Both the position numbers and the translations under genes were made by a program. This document shows, one piece after another, positions 10,073-19,214 of a stretch of 64,000 nt of DNA. Location: assembly GCA_947449765.1 (NCBI GenBank), contig CANFSP010000001.1, positions 372,001 to 436,000 on the forward strand. Direction: 5' to 3'. Numbering within the stretch: position 1 is the first letter of the stretch; each line of letters opens with the position of its first letter. The notes under the pieces were generated by a model. That model was not told the origin of the DNA. It saw only the letters and a program-made list of their open reading frames with translations, and did no database searches. Origin of the DNA: Actinomycetota bacterium. GTDB lineage: Bacteria; Actinomycetota; Actinomycetes; Actinomycetales; Microbacteriaceae.

Positions 10073-11662
10073 GTGCGCAGAATCACATTGGCAGCGGGAA
10101 TCGCTGCCGTCGCAACCGCGGTTGCACTCACACTGACGGGTTGTGCTTCCGGAGGAAACAACAACCTCATCACCACGAACGGTAGTGAGCCACAGAACCC
10201 GCTCGTCACGACGAACACCAATGAGACCGGTGGAGGACTTATCCTCGACTCGATTTATGCGGGTCTCGTCTACTACGACGCAAAGGGTGCTCCCGTCAAC
10301 GAGATGGCTGAGTCGATCACGTCTTCGGACAACACCAATTGGGACATCAAGATCAAGAGCGGCTGGAAGTTCACCAACGGTGAAGAAGTCACCGCTCAGA
10401 GCTTCGTTGACGCCTGGCAGTACGGCGCCAAACTCAGCAACGCTCAGCTGAACAGCTACTACTTCGACATCATCGAGGGCTTCAGCTACGAAGAGGACAC
10501 CACGCTCACCGGTTTGAATGTGGTCAGCCCGACCGAGTTCACGGTCACATTGGCTGCCCCTCAGTCGGACTTCCCGCTCCGACTCGGTTACTCGGGTTTC
10601 TACCCGCTGCCCAAGGCATTCTTTGATGACCCGGTAGCTTTCGGTGAAAACCCGATTGGTAACGGACCCTACATGCTCCAGGAGCAGGGAGCGTGGAAGC
10701 ACAACGTTGACATCAAATTGGTGAAGAACCCTGACTACCAGGGTGGTCGCAAGCCGGCTAACGGTGGTATTGACATCGTCTTCTACGCCACGATGGAGGC
10801 AGCTTACGCCGACCTTCAGGCAGATAACCTTGACGTGATGGCTGGTATTCCAGACTCTGCGCTCAAGACGTTCAAGACTGACCTCGGTGATCGTGCCGTG
10901 TCACAGGGTGCTGCAATCTTCCAGTCCTTCACCATCCCCGAGCGTCTCGCACACTTCTCGGGTGACGAGGGCTTCCTGCGTCGTCAGGCGATCTCGATGT
11001 CGATGAACCGCCAGGAAATGATTGACGCCATCTTTGACGGCACTCGCCAGCCAGCTCGTGACTTCACCTCGCCGGTCATTAACGGCTGGCGTGGGGACCT
11101 TCCCGGTGCCGATGTTCTCGACTACAACGCCGCTAAGGCTAAAGAACTGTGGGCGCAGGCCGACAAGATTTCGCCGTGGAGTGGTTCGTTCCAGATCGCG
11201 TACAACGCTGATGGTGGACACCAAGGCTGGGTTGACGCGGTTGCAAACCAGATCAAGAACACGCTCGGTATCGACGCCTCGGGTGCTCCGTACCCGACCT
11301 TCGCTGAACTGCGTACCGCGGTGACCGACAAGACCATCGCAACGGCATTCCGCACCGGTTGGCAGGCGGACTACCCCGCACTCGCGAACTTCCTCATCCC
11401 GCTCTACCAGACGGATGCCGGAGCGAATGACGGCGGCTACTCCAACGCTGACGTCGACGCACTGTTCACGCAGGGTGATGAAGCCAAGTCGGTTGACGAG
11501 GCCAACACCTTCTACCAGAAGGCACAGGAAATCCTGCTCCAGCAGCTCCCTGCCGTTCCTCTCTGGTACGGCATCACCGACGGTGGTTACAGCACCAAGG
11601 TGAAGAACGTTGAGTTCGGTTGGAACAGTGTTCCGCTGCTCTACAACGTGGTCAAAAACTAA
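10073..11662 (+). CDS. dppA: Oligopeptide ABC transporter substrate-binding lipoprotein
   Basis: The 529-residue extracellular lipoprotein binds peptides for the permease encoded downstream. It starts at GTG with AGGAGG four bases upstream. The signal sequence ends in lipobox LTGC with the lipidated cysteine at 24. The body follows the SBP_bac_5 (OppA/DppA) pattern, including NPLVTTNTNETGG, the WKFTNGEEVTAQSFVDAW segment and GNGPYML. A very stable hairpin just after the stop probably keeps its level above the permease genes. Substrate (di- or oligopeptide) cannot be fixed from sequence; the symbol is given by family. Confidence 0.85.
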   Translation: MRRITLAAGIAAVATAVALTLTGCASGGNNNLITTNGSEPQNPLVTTNTNETGGGLILDSIYAGLVYYDAKGAPVNEMAESITSSDNTNWDIKIKSGWKFTNGEEVTAQSFVDAWQYGAKLSNAQLNSYYFDIIEGFSYEEDTTLTGLNVVSPTEFTVTLAAPQSDFPLRLGYSGFYPLPKAFFDDPVAFGENPIGNGPYMLQEQGAWKHNVDIKLVKNPDYQGGRKPANGGIDIVFYATMEAAYADLQADNLDVMAGIPDSALKTFKTDLGDRAVSQGAAIFQSFTIPERLAHFSGDEGFLRRQAISMSMNRQEMIDAIFDGTRQPARDFTSPVINGWRGDLPGADVLDYNAAKAKELWAQADKISPWSGSFQIAYNADGGHQGWVDAVANQIKNTLGIDASGAPYPTFAELRTAVTDKTIATAFRTGWQADYPALANFLIPLYQTDAGANDGGYSNADVDALFTQGDEAKSVDEANTFYQKAQEILLQQLPAVPLWYGITDGGYSTKVKNVEFGWNSVPLLYNVVKN

Positions 11663-11676
11663 GGTCACTGACCTAG

Positions 11677-11714
11677 GATGTGGGGTGGTGGTTGAGAAAC
11701 CACCACCCCACATC
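11677..11714 (+). terminator. Perfect hairpin between dppA and dppB
   Basis: A perfect 17-bp stem (GATGTGGGGTGGTGGTT and its complement) with a four-base GAGA loop begins 14 bases after the dppA stop. There is no T-run. It likely protects the dppA 3' end or partly attenuates read-through into dppB. Confidence 0.7.
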
Positions 11715-11783
11715 TGCACCGTGGCGTGACCTGTGAGGTCCGTCGCGAGTTCTTAGTCGTTTCGGGTTCCCAAGGGAGGGTAC

Positions 11784-12713
11784 GTGTTCGGATACATCGT
11801 TCGACGACTGCTCCAAGCCATCCCGGTGTTTTTGGGAACCACCCTCCTCATCTACTACATGGTTTTCGCCATGCCGGGCGACCCGATCGTCGCCCTTTTC
11901 GGCGACAAGGCGGTCAACCCCGCCGTGCTCGAGCAGCTTCGTGCTCGCTATCATCTCGATCAGCCGTTCATCGTGCAGTACCTGATCTACATCGGTGGCA
12001 TTCTGCGTGGTGACTTCGGAACGTCGTTCTCCGGACAGCCGGTAGGTACGATTCTGGCTCAAACATTTCCCGTGACCATTCGTCTCGCCACACTCGCGTT
12101 GCTTTTCGAGATGATAGTTGGCGTCGGTGTCGGACTCATTTCTGGTTTACGTAAGGGCAAGTTTTTTGACGCCTCCGCGCTAGCAGTCAGCCTCATTTTT
12201 CTCTCGTTGCCCATCTTCGTTATTGCCTTCGTCTTCCAGTTCTTTTTTGCGATAAAACTGGGATGGGCAAAACCCACCGTTAGCGGTGAGGCCGGCTGGG
12301 GTGAACTCATCCTGCCGGCGATTGTGCTGGCCACAATCAGCATCGCGTACATCATTCGACTGACCCGCGCTTCCGTCATCGAGACAGCCGATCAAGATTT
12401 CGTGCGCACGGCGTACAGTAAAGGCCTCTCGCGTCGACGAGTGATTCAGGTGCACATCTTGCGGAACTCGCTGATTCCTGTCGTCACGTTCCTCGCGGTG
12501 GATTTTGGCGTGCTGTTGGTCGGGGCAACGGTCACCGAGGGCATCTTTAATGTGCCGGGAGTGGGGCGAACCCTGTACCAGGCGATCATCCGTGGTGAGG
12601 GACCCACCGTGGTTTCGTTCGTCACCGTGATGGTGCTCATCTATCTGGTGGTTAATCTCTTGACCGACTTGCTCTATGCCGCCCTTGACCCGAGGATTCG
12701 CTATGGCAAATAA
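11784..12713 (+). CDS. dppB: Peptide ABC transporter permease (DppB type)
   Basis: The 309-residue membrane subunit starts at GTG after a GGGAGGG site. The N-terminus VRRLLQAIPVFLGTTLLIYYMV and the residues PGDPIVALFGDKAVNP are typical of DppB/OppB. The cytoplasmic coupling loop (RTAYSKGLSRRRVIQVHILRN) comes late in the protein. The last codons overlap the start of dppC by 11 bases, so the two are translated together. Confidence 0.88.
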   Translation: MFGYIVRRLLQAIPVFLGTTLLIYYMVFAMPGDPIVALFGDKAVNPAVLEQLRARYHLDQPFIVQYLIYIGGILRGDFGTSFSGQPVGTILAQTFPVTIRLATLALLFEMIVGVGVGLISGLRKGKFFDASALAVSLIFLSLPIFVIAFVFQFFFAIKLGWAKPTVSGEAGWGELILPAIVLATISIAYIIRLTRASVIETADQDFVRTAYSKGLSRRRVIQVHILRNSLIPVVTFLAVDFGVLLVGATVTEGIFNVPGVGRTLYQAIIRGEGPTVVSFVTVMVLIYLVVNLLTDLLYAALDPRIRYGK

Positions 12714-13653
12714 GCAGGTATCCGCGGAACACTTCGTCGCACCGTTCGATGAGAACTCGGTGCTCGGCGTCGATGCGGTTCGCGAGGAGAGCGAACCGAG
12801 CAACCTGTGGCTCGATGCCTGGCGTGACATGCGGCGGCGTCCGATGTTCTACATCTCCGGAATTCTTATCTTGTTAGTCATTTTTGTCGCAATATTTCCG
12901 GGGCTGTTCACGGCAGAACCGCCAAATGACAACTGCCTGCTGGTGAATTCGAACGGTGGACCCGCGCCCGGGCATCCCTTGGGCTTTACCCGCCAGGGGT
13001 GCGATATTTTCAGTCGCATCGTGCATGGCACGTCAACTTCGCTCTCTGTCGGGCTACTCGTGATTGCCATGACGACCATCCTCGGCATTCTTATTGGCGC
13101 AATTGCCGGCTTCTACGGGCGCTGGATTGACGCGGTGCTGTCGCGCATGGGTGACATCTTTTTTGCCATCCCCTACATCCTCGCTGCCGTGGTCATCATG
13201 TCGGTGTTCTCGCACTATCGCAGCGTCATCGTGATATCTCTTGCCATCGGCATATTCGCGTGGCCGTCCACCGCGCGCGTGTTGCGAGCGGAGGTCTTGC
13301 GGGTCAAGAATTCCGACTTCGTCATGGCGTCGACGGCGATCGGGGTCTCGCGCACACGCATCCTCTGGCGGCACGTCATGCCCAACTCCATCGCTCCCGT
13401 CATCGTGATCACCACCATGTCGTTGGCTGCTGCGATTGTGGCGGAAGCCACCCTGTCCTTCTTGGGTGTTGGTCTGCCCTCAACCTTTATGTCGTGGGGG
13501 AATGACATTAGCCAGGCCCAGTCGGACATTCGCACTAACCCCATGGCGCTGATCTGGCCTTCCCTTGCGCTGTCGATTACGGTGCTCGCCTTCATCATGA
13601 TGGGCGAAGTTATTCGCGATGCACTCGATCCGAAAGCGCGGGCAACCCGATGA
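12703..13653 (+). CDS. dppC: Peptide ABC transporter permease (DppC type)
   Basis: This 316-residue second permease subunit has a short cytoplasmic N-terminus, a first span near residues 45-65 (FYISGILILLVIFVAIFPGL) and the BPD_transp_1 domain. The coupling segment VMASTAIGVSRTRILWRHVMP is normal. The frame is open from 12676, but the ATG at 12703 has GAGGA seven bases upstream and gives a more usual start. The end overlaps dppDF by four bases (ATGA). Confidence 0.88.
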   Translation: MANKQVSAEHFVAPFDENSVLGVDAVREESEPSNLWLDAWRDMRRRPMFYISGILILLVIFVAIFPGLFTAEPPNDNCLLVNSNGGPAPGHPLGFTRQGCDIFSRIVHGTSTSLSVGLLVIAMTTILGILIGAIAGFYGRWIDAVLSRMGDIFFAIPYILAAVVIMSVFSHYRSVIVISLAIGIFAWPSTARVLRAEVLRVKNSDFVMASTAIGVSRTRILWRHVMPNSIAPVIVITTMSLAAAIVAEATLSFLGVGLPSTFMSWGNDISQAQSDIRTNPMALIWPSLALSITVLAFIMMGEVIRDALDPKARATR

Positions 13654-15341
13654 ATCCACTGCTGAGCATTCGCGATCTGAAAGTCGACTTTCCAAGCCAA
13701 AACGGTCCGGTTCGCGCGGTCGACGGGGTCAACTTGGACCTCTTTCCCGGTGAAACCCTCGCCATCGTGGGGGAGTCCGGCTCGGGCAAGTCGACTACCG
13801 CTCACGCGGTCGTCAATCTGCTTCCCGGATCGGGGTTTGTCTCCGGCGGGTCGATTCTCTTTGACGGACAAGAACTTGTCGGCGCGACAGAGAAAGATCT
13901 CGAACACATTCGTGGTCGTCAAATTGGCTTCGTTCCTCAAGACCCCATGGCGAATCTCAACCCGGTCTGGTCCGTGGGTTTCCAGGTGGAAGAGGCCATC
14001 CGCGCTAACGGTGTCGCGACCGGCAAAAAAGAGGTGCGGGCAGCCGCCATCGACGTGCTTCGTCGAGCCGGGCTTTCCGACGCCGAAGTTCGACTCAAAC
14101 AGTTTCCACACCAATTCTCCGGAGGAATGCGGCAACGCGTGCTCATCGGCATTGGATTGGCGGCCAACCCCAAACTGCTCATCGCGGATGAGCCAACTTC
14201 GGCGTTGGATGTCACGGTTCAGCGCACCATCCTGGACCATCTTGACGAATTGACCCGCGATACGGGCACCTCGGTCATTCTCATCACGCATGATCTCGGT
14301 CTCGCGGCAGAGCGCGCGGAGAAACTTGTGGTGATGTATCGCGGAAAAGTTGTTGAAGCCGGTCCCAGCCGAGACATACTGCAGAACCCGCTGCACCCCT
14401 ACACGCAACGACTCGTTGCCGCTGCTCCGTCGCTCGCCTCGCGTCGACTCTCGTCGGGGATAACCAAGACCGCTGGCGGCGCCGATTTCGACCTGACGGC
14501 GGTTGCAGCGAAACGCGAAACACGCATTGCCGGCTCGGACACGATCATCTCCGTAAAAAATGTGTCGAAAACATTCACCATTCGTGGCGGAGGTTTTAAG
14601 TCGACGCCGTTCACCGCTGTCGATGACGTGAGCCTTGACATCACACGTGGCACCACGAAGGCACTTGTCGGCGAGTCCGGCTCGGGTAAGACCACTGTCG
14701 CCCGCATGCTCCTCGGGCTCGAGTCCGTCTCCGCCGGAGAAATCCTCATCGACGGCAAAAATGTGGCGGGCCTTCGCCCCAAGGAGCTTTTTAGTCTGCG
14801 CGGCCGCATGCAACCCGTGTTCCAAGACCCGTTCGGTTCGCTCGATCCGTTGCGTAATATCGCCCACACCATCTCCGAGCCACTTGAAACGCACAAGGTG
14901 GGCACGCGTGCCGAGCGCACCGCCCGAGTTCGCGAGCTACTCGACCAGGTGTCTCTCCCGTGGAGTATCTCGAGTCGTTATCCGGGTGAACTCTCGGGCG
15001 GTCAACGGCAGCGCGTTGCCATTGCTCGCGCACTCGCACTCAAGCCCGAAATCGTGGTTCTGGATGAAGCCGTGTCGGCCCTCGACGTGCTCGTGCAGGC
15101 TCAGATTCTCGAGCTCCTCACCGAACTGCAAGACGAGCTCTCGCTGACCTACCTCTTCATCACGCATGACCTCGCCGTCGTGCGGGTGATCGCCGATGAA
15201 GTCGTTGTGATGAACCAGGGGCGAATCGTTGAATCGGGACGCACGAGCGACATCTTTGATCACCCCGAGCAGGAGTACACAAAGAACCTGCTCGACGCGA
15301 TTCCCGGCGCAAACATTCGCCTCGGCGCGTCCCTCTCGTAA
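13650..15341 (+). CDS. Fused DppD-DppF peptide ABC transporter ATPase
   Basis: The 563-residue protein contains both ATPase subunits of the peptide importer in one chain. Domain 1 has Walker A GESGSGKST at 41-49 and signature FSGGMRQR from 156. Domain 2 has Walker A GESGSGKTT from 341 and signature LSGGQRQR from 448. Each ends with the oligopeptide-transporter C-terminal segment (NPLHPYTQRL in the first, HPEQEYTKNLLDAIPG in the second). Fusion is common in this group of actinobacteria (from memory). It is the last gene of the operon and overlaps dppC. Confidence 0.92.
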   Translation: MNPLLSIRDLKVDFPSQNGPVRAVDGVNLDLFPGETLAIVGESGSGKSTTAHAVVNLLPGSGFVSGGSILFDGQELVGATEKDLEHIRGRQIGFVPQDPMANLNPVWSVGFQVEEAIRANGVATGKKEVRAAAIDVLRRAGLSDAEVRLKQFPHQFSGGMRQRVLIGIGLAANPKLLIADEPTSALDVTVQRTILDHLDELTRDTGTSVILITHDLGLAAERAEKLVVMYRGKVVEAGPSRDILQNPLHPYTQRLVAAAPSLASRRLSSGITKTAGGADFDLTAVAAKRETRIAGSDTIISVKNVSKTFTIRGGGFKSTPFTAVDDVSLDITRGTTKALVGESGSGKTTVARMLLGLESVSAGEILIDGKNVAGLRPKELFSLRGRMQPVFQDPFGSLDPLRNIAHTISEPLETHKVGTRAERTARVRELLDQVSLPWSISSRYPGELSGGQRQRVAIARALALKPEIVVLDEAVSALDVLVQAQILELLTELQDELSLTYLFITHDLAVVRVIADEVVVMNQGRIVESGRTSDIFDHPEQEYTKNLLDAIPGANIRLGASLS

Positions 15342-15372
15342 GGTCGCGCACGCTCGCTGCGTGCCACCAACC

Positions 15373-15378
15373 TATAAT
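15373..15378 (+). promoter_or_regulatory. Candidate -10 box of typA
   Basis: TATAAT, a perfect consensus hexamer, about 100 bases before the typA ATG. It predicts a leader of about 90 bases. No -35 box is obvious. Confidence 0.45.
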
Positions 15379-15477
15379 TGAAGAGCCTGTGCACAACGAG
15401 CGTGCATCATCCGCCCAGTCGTTGTCGACGCAGGCATCATCACTCCTGGCGAACACCGCCAAAGAAAAGGATTTTTC

Positions 15478-17385
15478 ATGGCGCACGCCCTTCGCTCCGA
15501 CCTGCGTAACGTCGCTATCGTGGCCCACGTTGACCACGGTAAGACCACCCTCGTCGATGCCATGCTTAAGCAGACGAACTCGTTCGACGCGCACTTCAGT
15601 GCGGAAGAACGCATGATGGACTCGAACGACCTCGAACGTGAAAAAGGCATCACCATTCTCGCGAAGAACACCGCGGTCTCTTACGAGGGACAGCATGCCG
15701 CTGGCGGGGCAATCACCATCAACGTGATTGACACTCCCGGGCACGCCGACTTCGGTGGCGAGGTGGAGCGCGGCCTGTCGATGGTTGACGGTGTGGTGCT
15801 TCTCGTCGACGCGAGTGAGGGTCCGCTGCCGCAGACGCGGTTTGTGTTGCGCAAGGCGCTTGAGGCAACGCTGCCCGTCATCCTCTTGGTCAATAAAACT
15901 GACCGTCCGGATGCGCGTATTGACGAAGTGGTGAGCGAGAGCCAGGACCTGTTGCTCGGTCTGGCATCGGACTTGCACGAGGATATGCCGGATCTCGACT
16001 TGGATGCGGTGCTCAACGTCCCGGTCGTTTACGCGTCGGGTCGTGCCGGTGCCGCCAGCCACAATAAGCCGGAGAACGGCTCGCTGCCGGATAACGATGA
16101 CCTCGAGCCGTTGTTCGAGGCGATTTTGAAGCACATCCCGGCCCCGTCGTACGATGACGAGGCGCCCCTCCAAGCGCACGTGACGAACCTTGACGCAAGC
16201 CCCTTCCTCGGTCGTCTTGCGCTGCTCCGCGTACACAACGGCACCATCAAAAAGGGCCAAACCGTGGCCTGGGTTCGTCACGACGGCGCGACCTCAAATG
16301 TGCGCATCACTGAACTTCTCAAGACCAAGGCGCTCGAGCGTTTCCCGGCTGAGAGCGCAGGACCCGGCGACATCATCGCGGTCGCCGGTATCGATGAAAT
16401 CACCATCGGTGAGACGCTGGCGGACCCCGAAGATATTCGGCCGCTACCGGCAATTACCGTGGATGATCCCGCAATCTCGATGACGATTGGCACGAACACG
16501 TCGCCGCTGGTCGGCAAGGTCAAGGGTCACAAGCTCACCGCTCGCATGGTCAAAGATCGTCTCGACCGTGAGCTCATCGGTAACGTCTCGCTCAAGGTGG
16601 TCGACATCGGAGCTCCCGACTCGTGGGAGGTGCAGGGCCGTGGCGAGCTCGCCTTGGCGATCCTGGTCGAGAACATGCGCCGTGAAGGTTTTGAACTCAC
16701 TGTGGGTAAGCCACAGGTGGTGACCAAGAAGGTGGACGGCAAGGTGCACGAGCCGTATGAGCACCTCACCATTGACAGCCCCGAGGAACACCTCGGTGCG
16801 ATCACGCAGCTGATGGCGGCGCGTAAGGGTCGCATGGAGTCGATGGTCAACCACGGCACCGGGTGGGTGCGCATGGAGTTTGTCGTTCCCTCGCGCGGGC
16901 TGATTGGTTTCCGCACGGAGTTCCTCACGATGACCCGCGGTACGGGCATCGCCAATGCTATTTCGCACGGCTACGACGAGTGGGCCGGACAGATCGTGAC
17001 GCGTCAAAACGGGTCAATTGTGGCCGACCGCTCCGGTGTCGTCACGCCGTTTGCCATTATTGGTCTGCAGGAGCGTATGTCGTTCTTCGTGGAGCCCGGT
17101 GATGAGGTCTACGAGGGCATGGTGATCGGCGAGAACTCACGCGCCGATGACATGGATGTCAACATCACCAAAGAGAAGAAGCTCACGAACATGCGTTCGT
17201 CGACGGCGGATACCTTTGAGTCGATGACCCCGTCTCGCTTGCTGTCACTGGAAGAGTGCCTCGAGTTCGCGCGCGAAGACGAGTGTGTCGAAGTGACCCC
17301 CGAGAAGGTGCGCATCCGCAAGGTGGCTCTCGATGCCAACGAGCGTGCCCGTGCGACGAGTCGTCTCAAGAAGCAGAACGACTAA
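15478..17385 (+). CDS. typA: Ribosome-associated GTPase TypA/BipA
   Basis: The 635-residue translational GTPase binds the ribosome and acts in ribosome assembly and stress adaptation in studied bacteria. G1 is AHVDHGKT at residues 16-23 and G3 is DTPGHADF. The switch region RMMDSNDLEREKGITILAKNTAV and the C-terminal ETMTRGTGI-like segment (TEFLTMTRGTGIANAI) identify TypA rather than EF-G or LepA. The ATG is preceded by AAAGGA. The gene is transcribed alone, with a strong hairpin just downstream. Confidence 0.95.
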   Translation: MAHALRSDLRNVAIVAHVDHGKTTLVDAMLKQTNSFDAHFSAEERMMDSNDLEREKGITILAKNTAVSYEGQHAAGGAITINVIDTPGHADFGGEVERGLSMVDGVVLLVDASEGPLPQTRFVLRKALEATLPVILLVNKTDRPDARIDEVVSESQDLLLGLASDLHEDMPDLDLDAVLNVPVVYASGRAGAASHNKPENGSLPDNDDLEPLFEAILKHIPAPSYDDEAPLQAHVTNLDASPFLGRLALLRVHNGTIKKGQTVAWVRHDGATSNVRITELLKTKALERFPAESAGPGDIIAVAGIDEITIGETLADPEDIRPLPAITVDDPAISMTIGTNTSPLVGKVKGHKLTARMVKDRLDRELIGNVSLKVVDIGAPDSWEVQGRGELALAILVENMRREGFELTVGKPQVVTKKVDGKVHEPYEHLTIDSPEEHLGAITQLMAARKGRMESMVNHGTGWVRMEFVVPSRGLIGFRTEFLTMTRGTGIANAISHGYDEWAGQIVTRQNGSIVADRSGVVTPFAIIGLQERMSFFVEPGDEVYEGMVIGENSRADDMDVNITKEKKLTNMRSSTADTFESMTPSRLLSLEECLEFAREDECVEVTPEKVRIRKVALDANERARATSRLKKQND

Positions 17386-17390
17386 GTAAC

Positions 17391-17417
17391 ACCGCTCGTC
17401 CCGCATGGGCGGGCGGT
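17391..17417 (+). terminator. Terminator hairpin after typA
   Basis: An 11-bp G+C-rich stem (with three G-T pairs) and a five-base loop begin six bases after the typA stop. It may also end transcripts of the convergent iron permease gene, whose stop is at 17428. Confidence 0.7.
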
Positions 17418-17427
17418 CACTAGGGCG

Positions 17428-18321
17428 TCAGTTTTTTGCTGCTACGCCGGCCTTCGTAGACGGTTCGTCCGCGCCGGTGATAACGGCAATCTCCGATGTT
17501 TCGACGGGTGTGATGCGACGACGAACGGTTTTGCGCAAGAAGAGTGGCAGCGTGATTCCCACGTAGAGAATCCAGACGACGACCATCAGCCAGCTCGCGC
17601 TCGTGTGGAAGCCGATGAGTCCGCGTGCCAGGATTTCTTGCACGCTTCCTTCTGGCATCAGCCACGTCAGGTCATACGCGGTGCCGCTGAGGAAGGGGAA
17701 CCAGCCCGCTTCGCTTTGGAGGTCACCGATTCCACCGATGAGGATACTTCCGGCAATAACCACGAGGTAGGCGCCTGACCAGGTGAAGAAGGTGCTGAGG
17801 TTGAAGCGCAGTGCTCCGCGATAGATCAGGTAGCCCAATATGGCGGCGGCGATGAGGCCCAGCAGGGCGCCAATCAACGGGCGCAGACCGCTTTGTGAGT
17901 TTTGCGCGGCTGCCCAGACGAACAGACTCATTTCTGCGCCTTCGCGCACCACCGCGAGAAAGGCAATGGCGACGAGGGCCGCGGTGCCGGTCTGGAGTTT
18001 CTGGCTGACGTTGGTCTCGAGTTCGGTGCGAATGTTTTTGGCGGTGGCGGCCATCCAGAAGACCATCCACGTCACCATAATCGCGGCGGCGATGGATGCG
18101 AAGCCTGCGATGAGAGGTTCGGCTATCGGGCCGAGAAGGTCGCTCGCCACGGTGAGGGCGATTCCGAGCGCGATGGAGACAATGACGGCCGCGATCACGC
18201 CGAGCCAGATGCGGCCGATAGCGTCTCGACGGTTCACCTTGACCACGTAGGCGATGAGGATGCCCACGATGAGCGCAGCCTCGAGACCTTCACGCAGTCC
18301 CAGCATGAGGTTGGTGAACAC
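17428..18321 (-). CDS. FTR1-family high-affinity iron permease (EfeU-like)
   Basis: The 297-residue, about seven-span membrane protein imports iron. It carries both iron-binding REGxE motifs: R10-EGLE at the N-terminus (LMLGLREGLEAALIVG) and VVREGAEMSLF in mid-protein. The frame is open upstream to 18351, but GTG at 18321 has AAGGGAG five bases upstream and places the first span correctly. No EfeO or EfeB gene lies beside it. Two palindromes immediately upstream look like iron-repressor operators, one of them resembling a DtxR/IdeR box. Confidence 0.85.
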   Translation of the reverse strand: MFTNLMLGLREGLEAALIVGILIAYVVKVNRRDAIGRIWLGVIAAVIVSIALGIALTVASDLLGPIAEPLIAGFASIAAAIMVTWMVFWMAATAKNIRTELETNVSQKLQTGTAALVAIAFLAVVREGAEMSLFVWAAAQNSQSGLRPLIGALLGLIAAAILGYLIYRGALRFNLSTFFTWSGAYLVVIAGSILIGGIGDLQSEAGWFPFLSGTAYDLTWLMPEGSVQEILARGLIGFHTSASWLMVVVWILYVGITLPLFLRKTVRRRITPVETSEIAVITGADEPSTKAGVAAKN

Positions 18322-18334
18322 GCCAACTCCCTTC

Positions 18335-18352
18335 GGTGAGGTTAACCTCACC
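18335..18352. promoter_or_regulatory. 18-bp palindrome upstream of the iron permease
   Basis: GGTGAGGTTAACCTCACC is a perfect palindrome ending next to the permease ribosome site. It contains the AGGTTA/TAACCT half-sites of iron-regulator boxes, but without the usual spacing. Likely an operator. Confidence 0.55.
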
Positions 18353-18364
18353 TCGCAACCAAGC

Positions 18365-18383
18365 TTAGGTAAGGGTACCCTTA
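18365..18383. promoter_or_regulatory. DtxR/IdeR-like iron box
   Basis: TTAGGTAAGGGTACCCTTA matches the DtxR-type consensus TTAGGTTAGGCTAACCTAA at 15 of 19 positions and has a perfect 16-bp palindrome at 18369-18384. It overlaps the likely promoter of the iron permease, so iron-dependent repression is expected (inference). Confidence 0.6.
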
Positions 18384-18417
18384 CTGTGCAAGTTGGGGCT
18401 CGATGCGCGCCGGAAGT

Positions 18418-18423
18418 TAGACT
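18418..18423 (+). promoter_or_regulatory. -10 box, leaderless promoter
   Basis: TAGACT, six bases, then the GTG of the small membrane protein gene at 18430. Confidence 0.55.
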
Positions 18424-18429
18424 GACTCG

Positions 18430-18819
18430 GTGACTGAACGCTCATACATCGCCTGGGTTAGTGTGGCCGCCTTTCTGGGTGGCGCGCTCGTGAGCTTGCT
18501 CGCCACGGTGGTTCACCAGGCCGTCTGGTACATCGGCAGTTTTCCCATTCCGTGGGGACTCGTTCTCGCCGGAGCCATCGTGATCTGTTACCTCGTCGGT
18601 GTGCGTCTCGCGATGGAATCGCGCTGGCCGTCACTCGCCGCCGCACTCGGTGTCATCGGTGCGGCGGGAATTGGTGTGTTCGAGTCGGCTGGGGGAAGCG
18701 TTCTGGTTCCCGGCAACTTGTGGGGCACCATTTGGGCAATCGCCCCGTCGGTCATCGCGGTTGCCGTGGTGGCGTGGCCACGGTTTCGAAAGCCAAGCAA
18801 CGACGCCACCGCACCTTAG
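18430..18819 (+). CDS. Small four-span membrane protein, function unknown
   Basis: The 129-residue protein has four likely membrane spans (about residues 8-30, 38-60, 65-88 and 95-118) and a short polar C-terminus (RFRKPSNDATAP). I do not recognise a catalytic motif. Its place just before the ferredoxin gene resembles small uncharacterised membrane proteins (DUF6113-like) in related genomes, which is from memory and not certain. The GTG start follows TAGACT by six bases, so the transcript is probably leaderless. It may be co-transcribed with the ferredoxin gene 59 bases downstream. Confidence 0.6.
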   Translation: MTERSYIAWVSVAAFLGGALVSLLATVVHQAVWYIGSFPIPWGLVLAGAIVICYLVGVRLAMESRWPSLAAALGVIGAAGIGVFESAGGSVLVPGNLWGTIWAIAPSVIAVAVVAWPRFRKPSNDATAP

Positions 18820-18878
18820 AATTGACACAGTTGCGCTAGGCGCGGCCCGCGGTTGTTCCGTCTCGTAAAGGATTTCTC

Positions 18879-19199
18879 ATGACCTACGTCATCGCCCTCC
18901 CGTGTGTGGATGTGAAAGACCGCGCGTGCATTGACGAGTGCCCGGTCGATTGCATCTACGAGGGTGAACGCAGTCTCTACATCCACCCTGACGAGTGTGT
19001 GGACTGTGGCGCGTGTGAGCCGGTGTGCCCCGTCGAGGCGATTTACTACGAGGATGACTTGCCCGAGCAGTGGGCTGACTACTACAAGGCGAATGTCGAA
19101 TTTTTCACCGAAATCGGGTCGCCGGGCGGTGCGGCCAAAATCGGAGTCATCCACAGCGATCACCCGGTGATCGCGGCACTTCCACCGCAGGCACACTAG
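18879..19199 (+). CDS. fdxA: 7Fe ferredoxin
   Basis: This 106-residue electron carrier should hold one [3Fe-4S] cluster (C9, C17, C50) and one [4Fe-4S] cluster (C21, C40, C43, C46). An extra cysteine sits at C25, as in the Azotobacter-type 7Fe ferredoxins. The motif pair is CIDECPVDCIYEG and CVDCGACEPVCP. The ATG start has AAAGGA upstream. dapC starts 15 bases after the stop, a pairing conserved in actinobacteria (from memory). Confidence 0.93.
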   Translation: MTYVIALPCVDVKDRACIDECPVDCIYEGERSLYIHPDECVDCGACEPVCPVEAIYYEDDLPEQWADYYKANVEFFTEIGSPGGAAKIGVIHSDHPVIAALPPQAH

Positions 19200-19214
19200 G
19201 TTCGGTGGCGGCAG

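Noticed and set aside
13215-14894. 559-residue minus-strand frame
   Set aside because: It is antisense to the end of dppC and most of the fused ATPase gene, which have clear motifs. Composition is that of a shadow frame.
18822-18842. TTGACA with TAGGCG as a ferredoxin promoter
   Set aside because: Spacing of only nine bases is too short for a sigma-70-type promoter.
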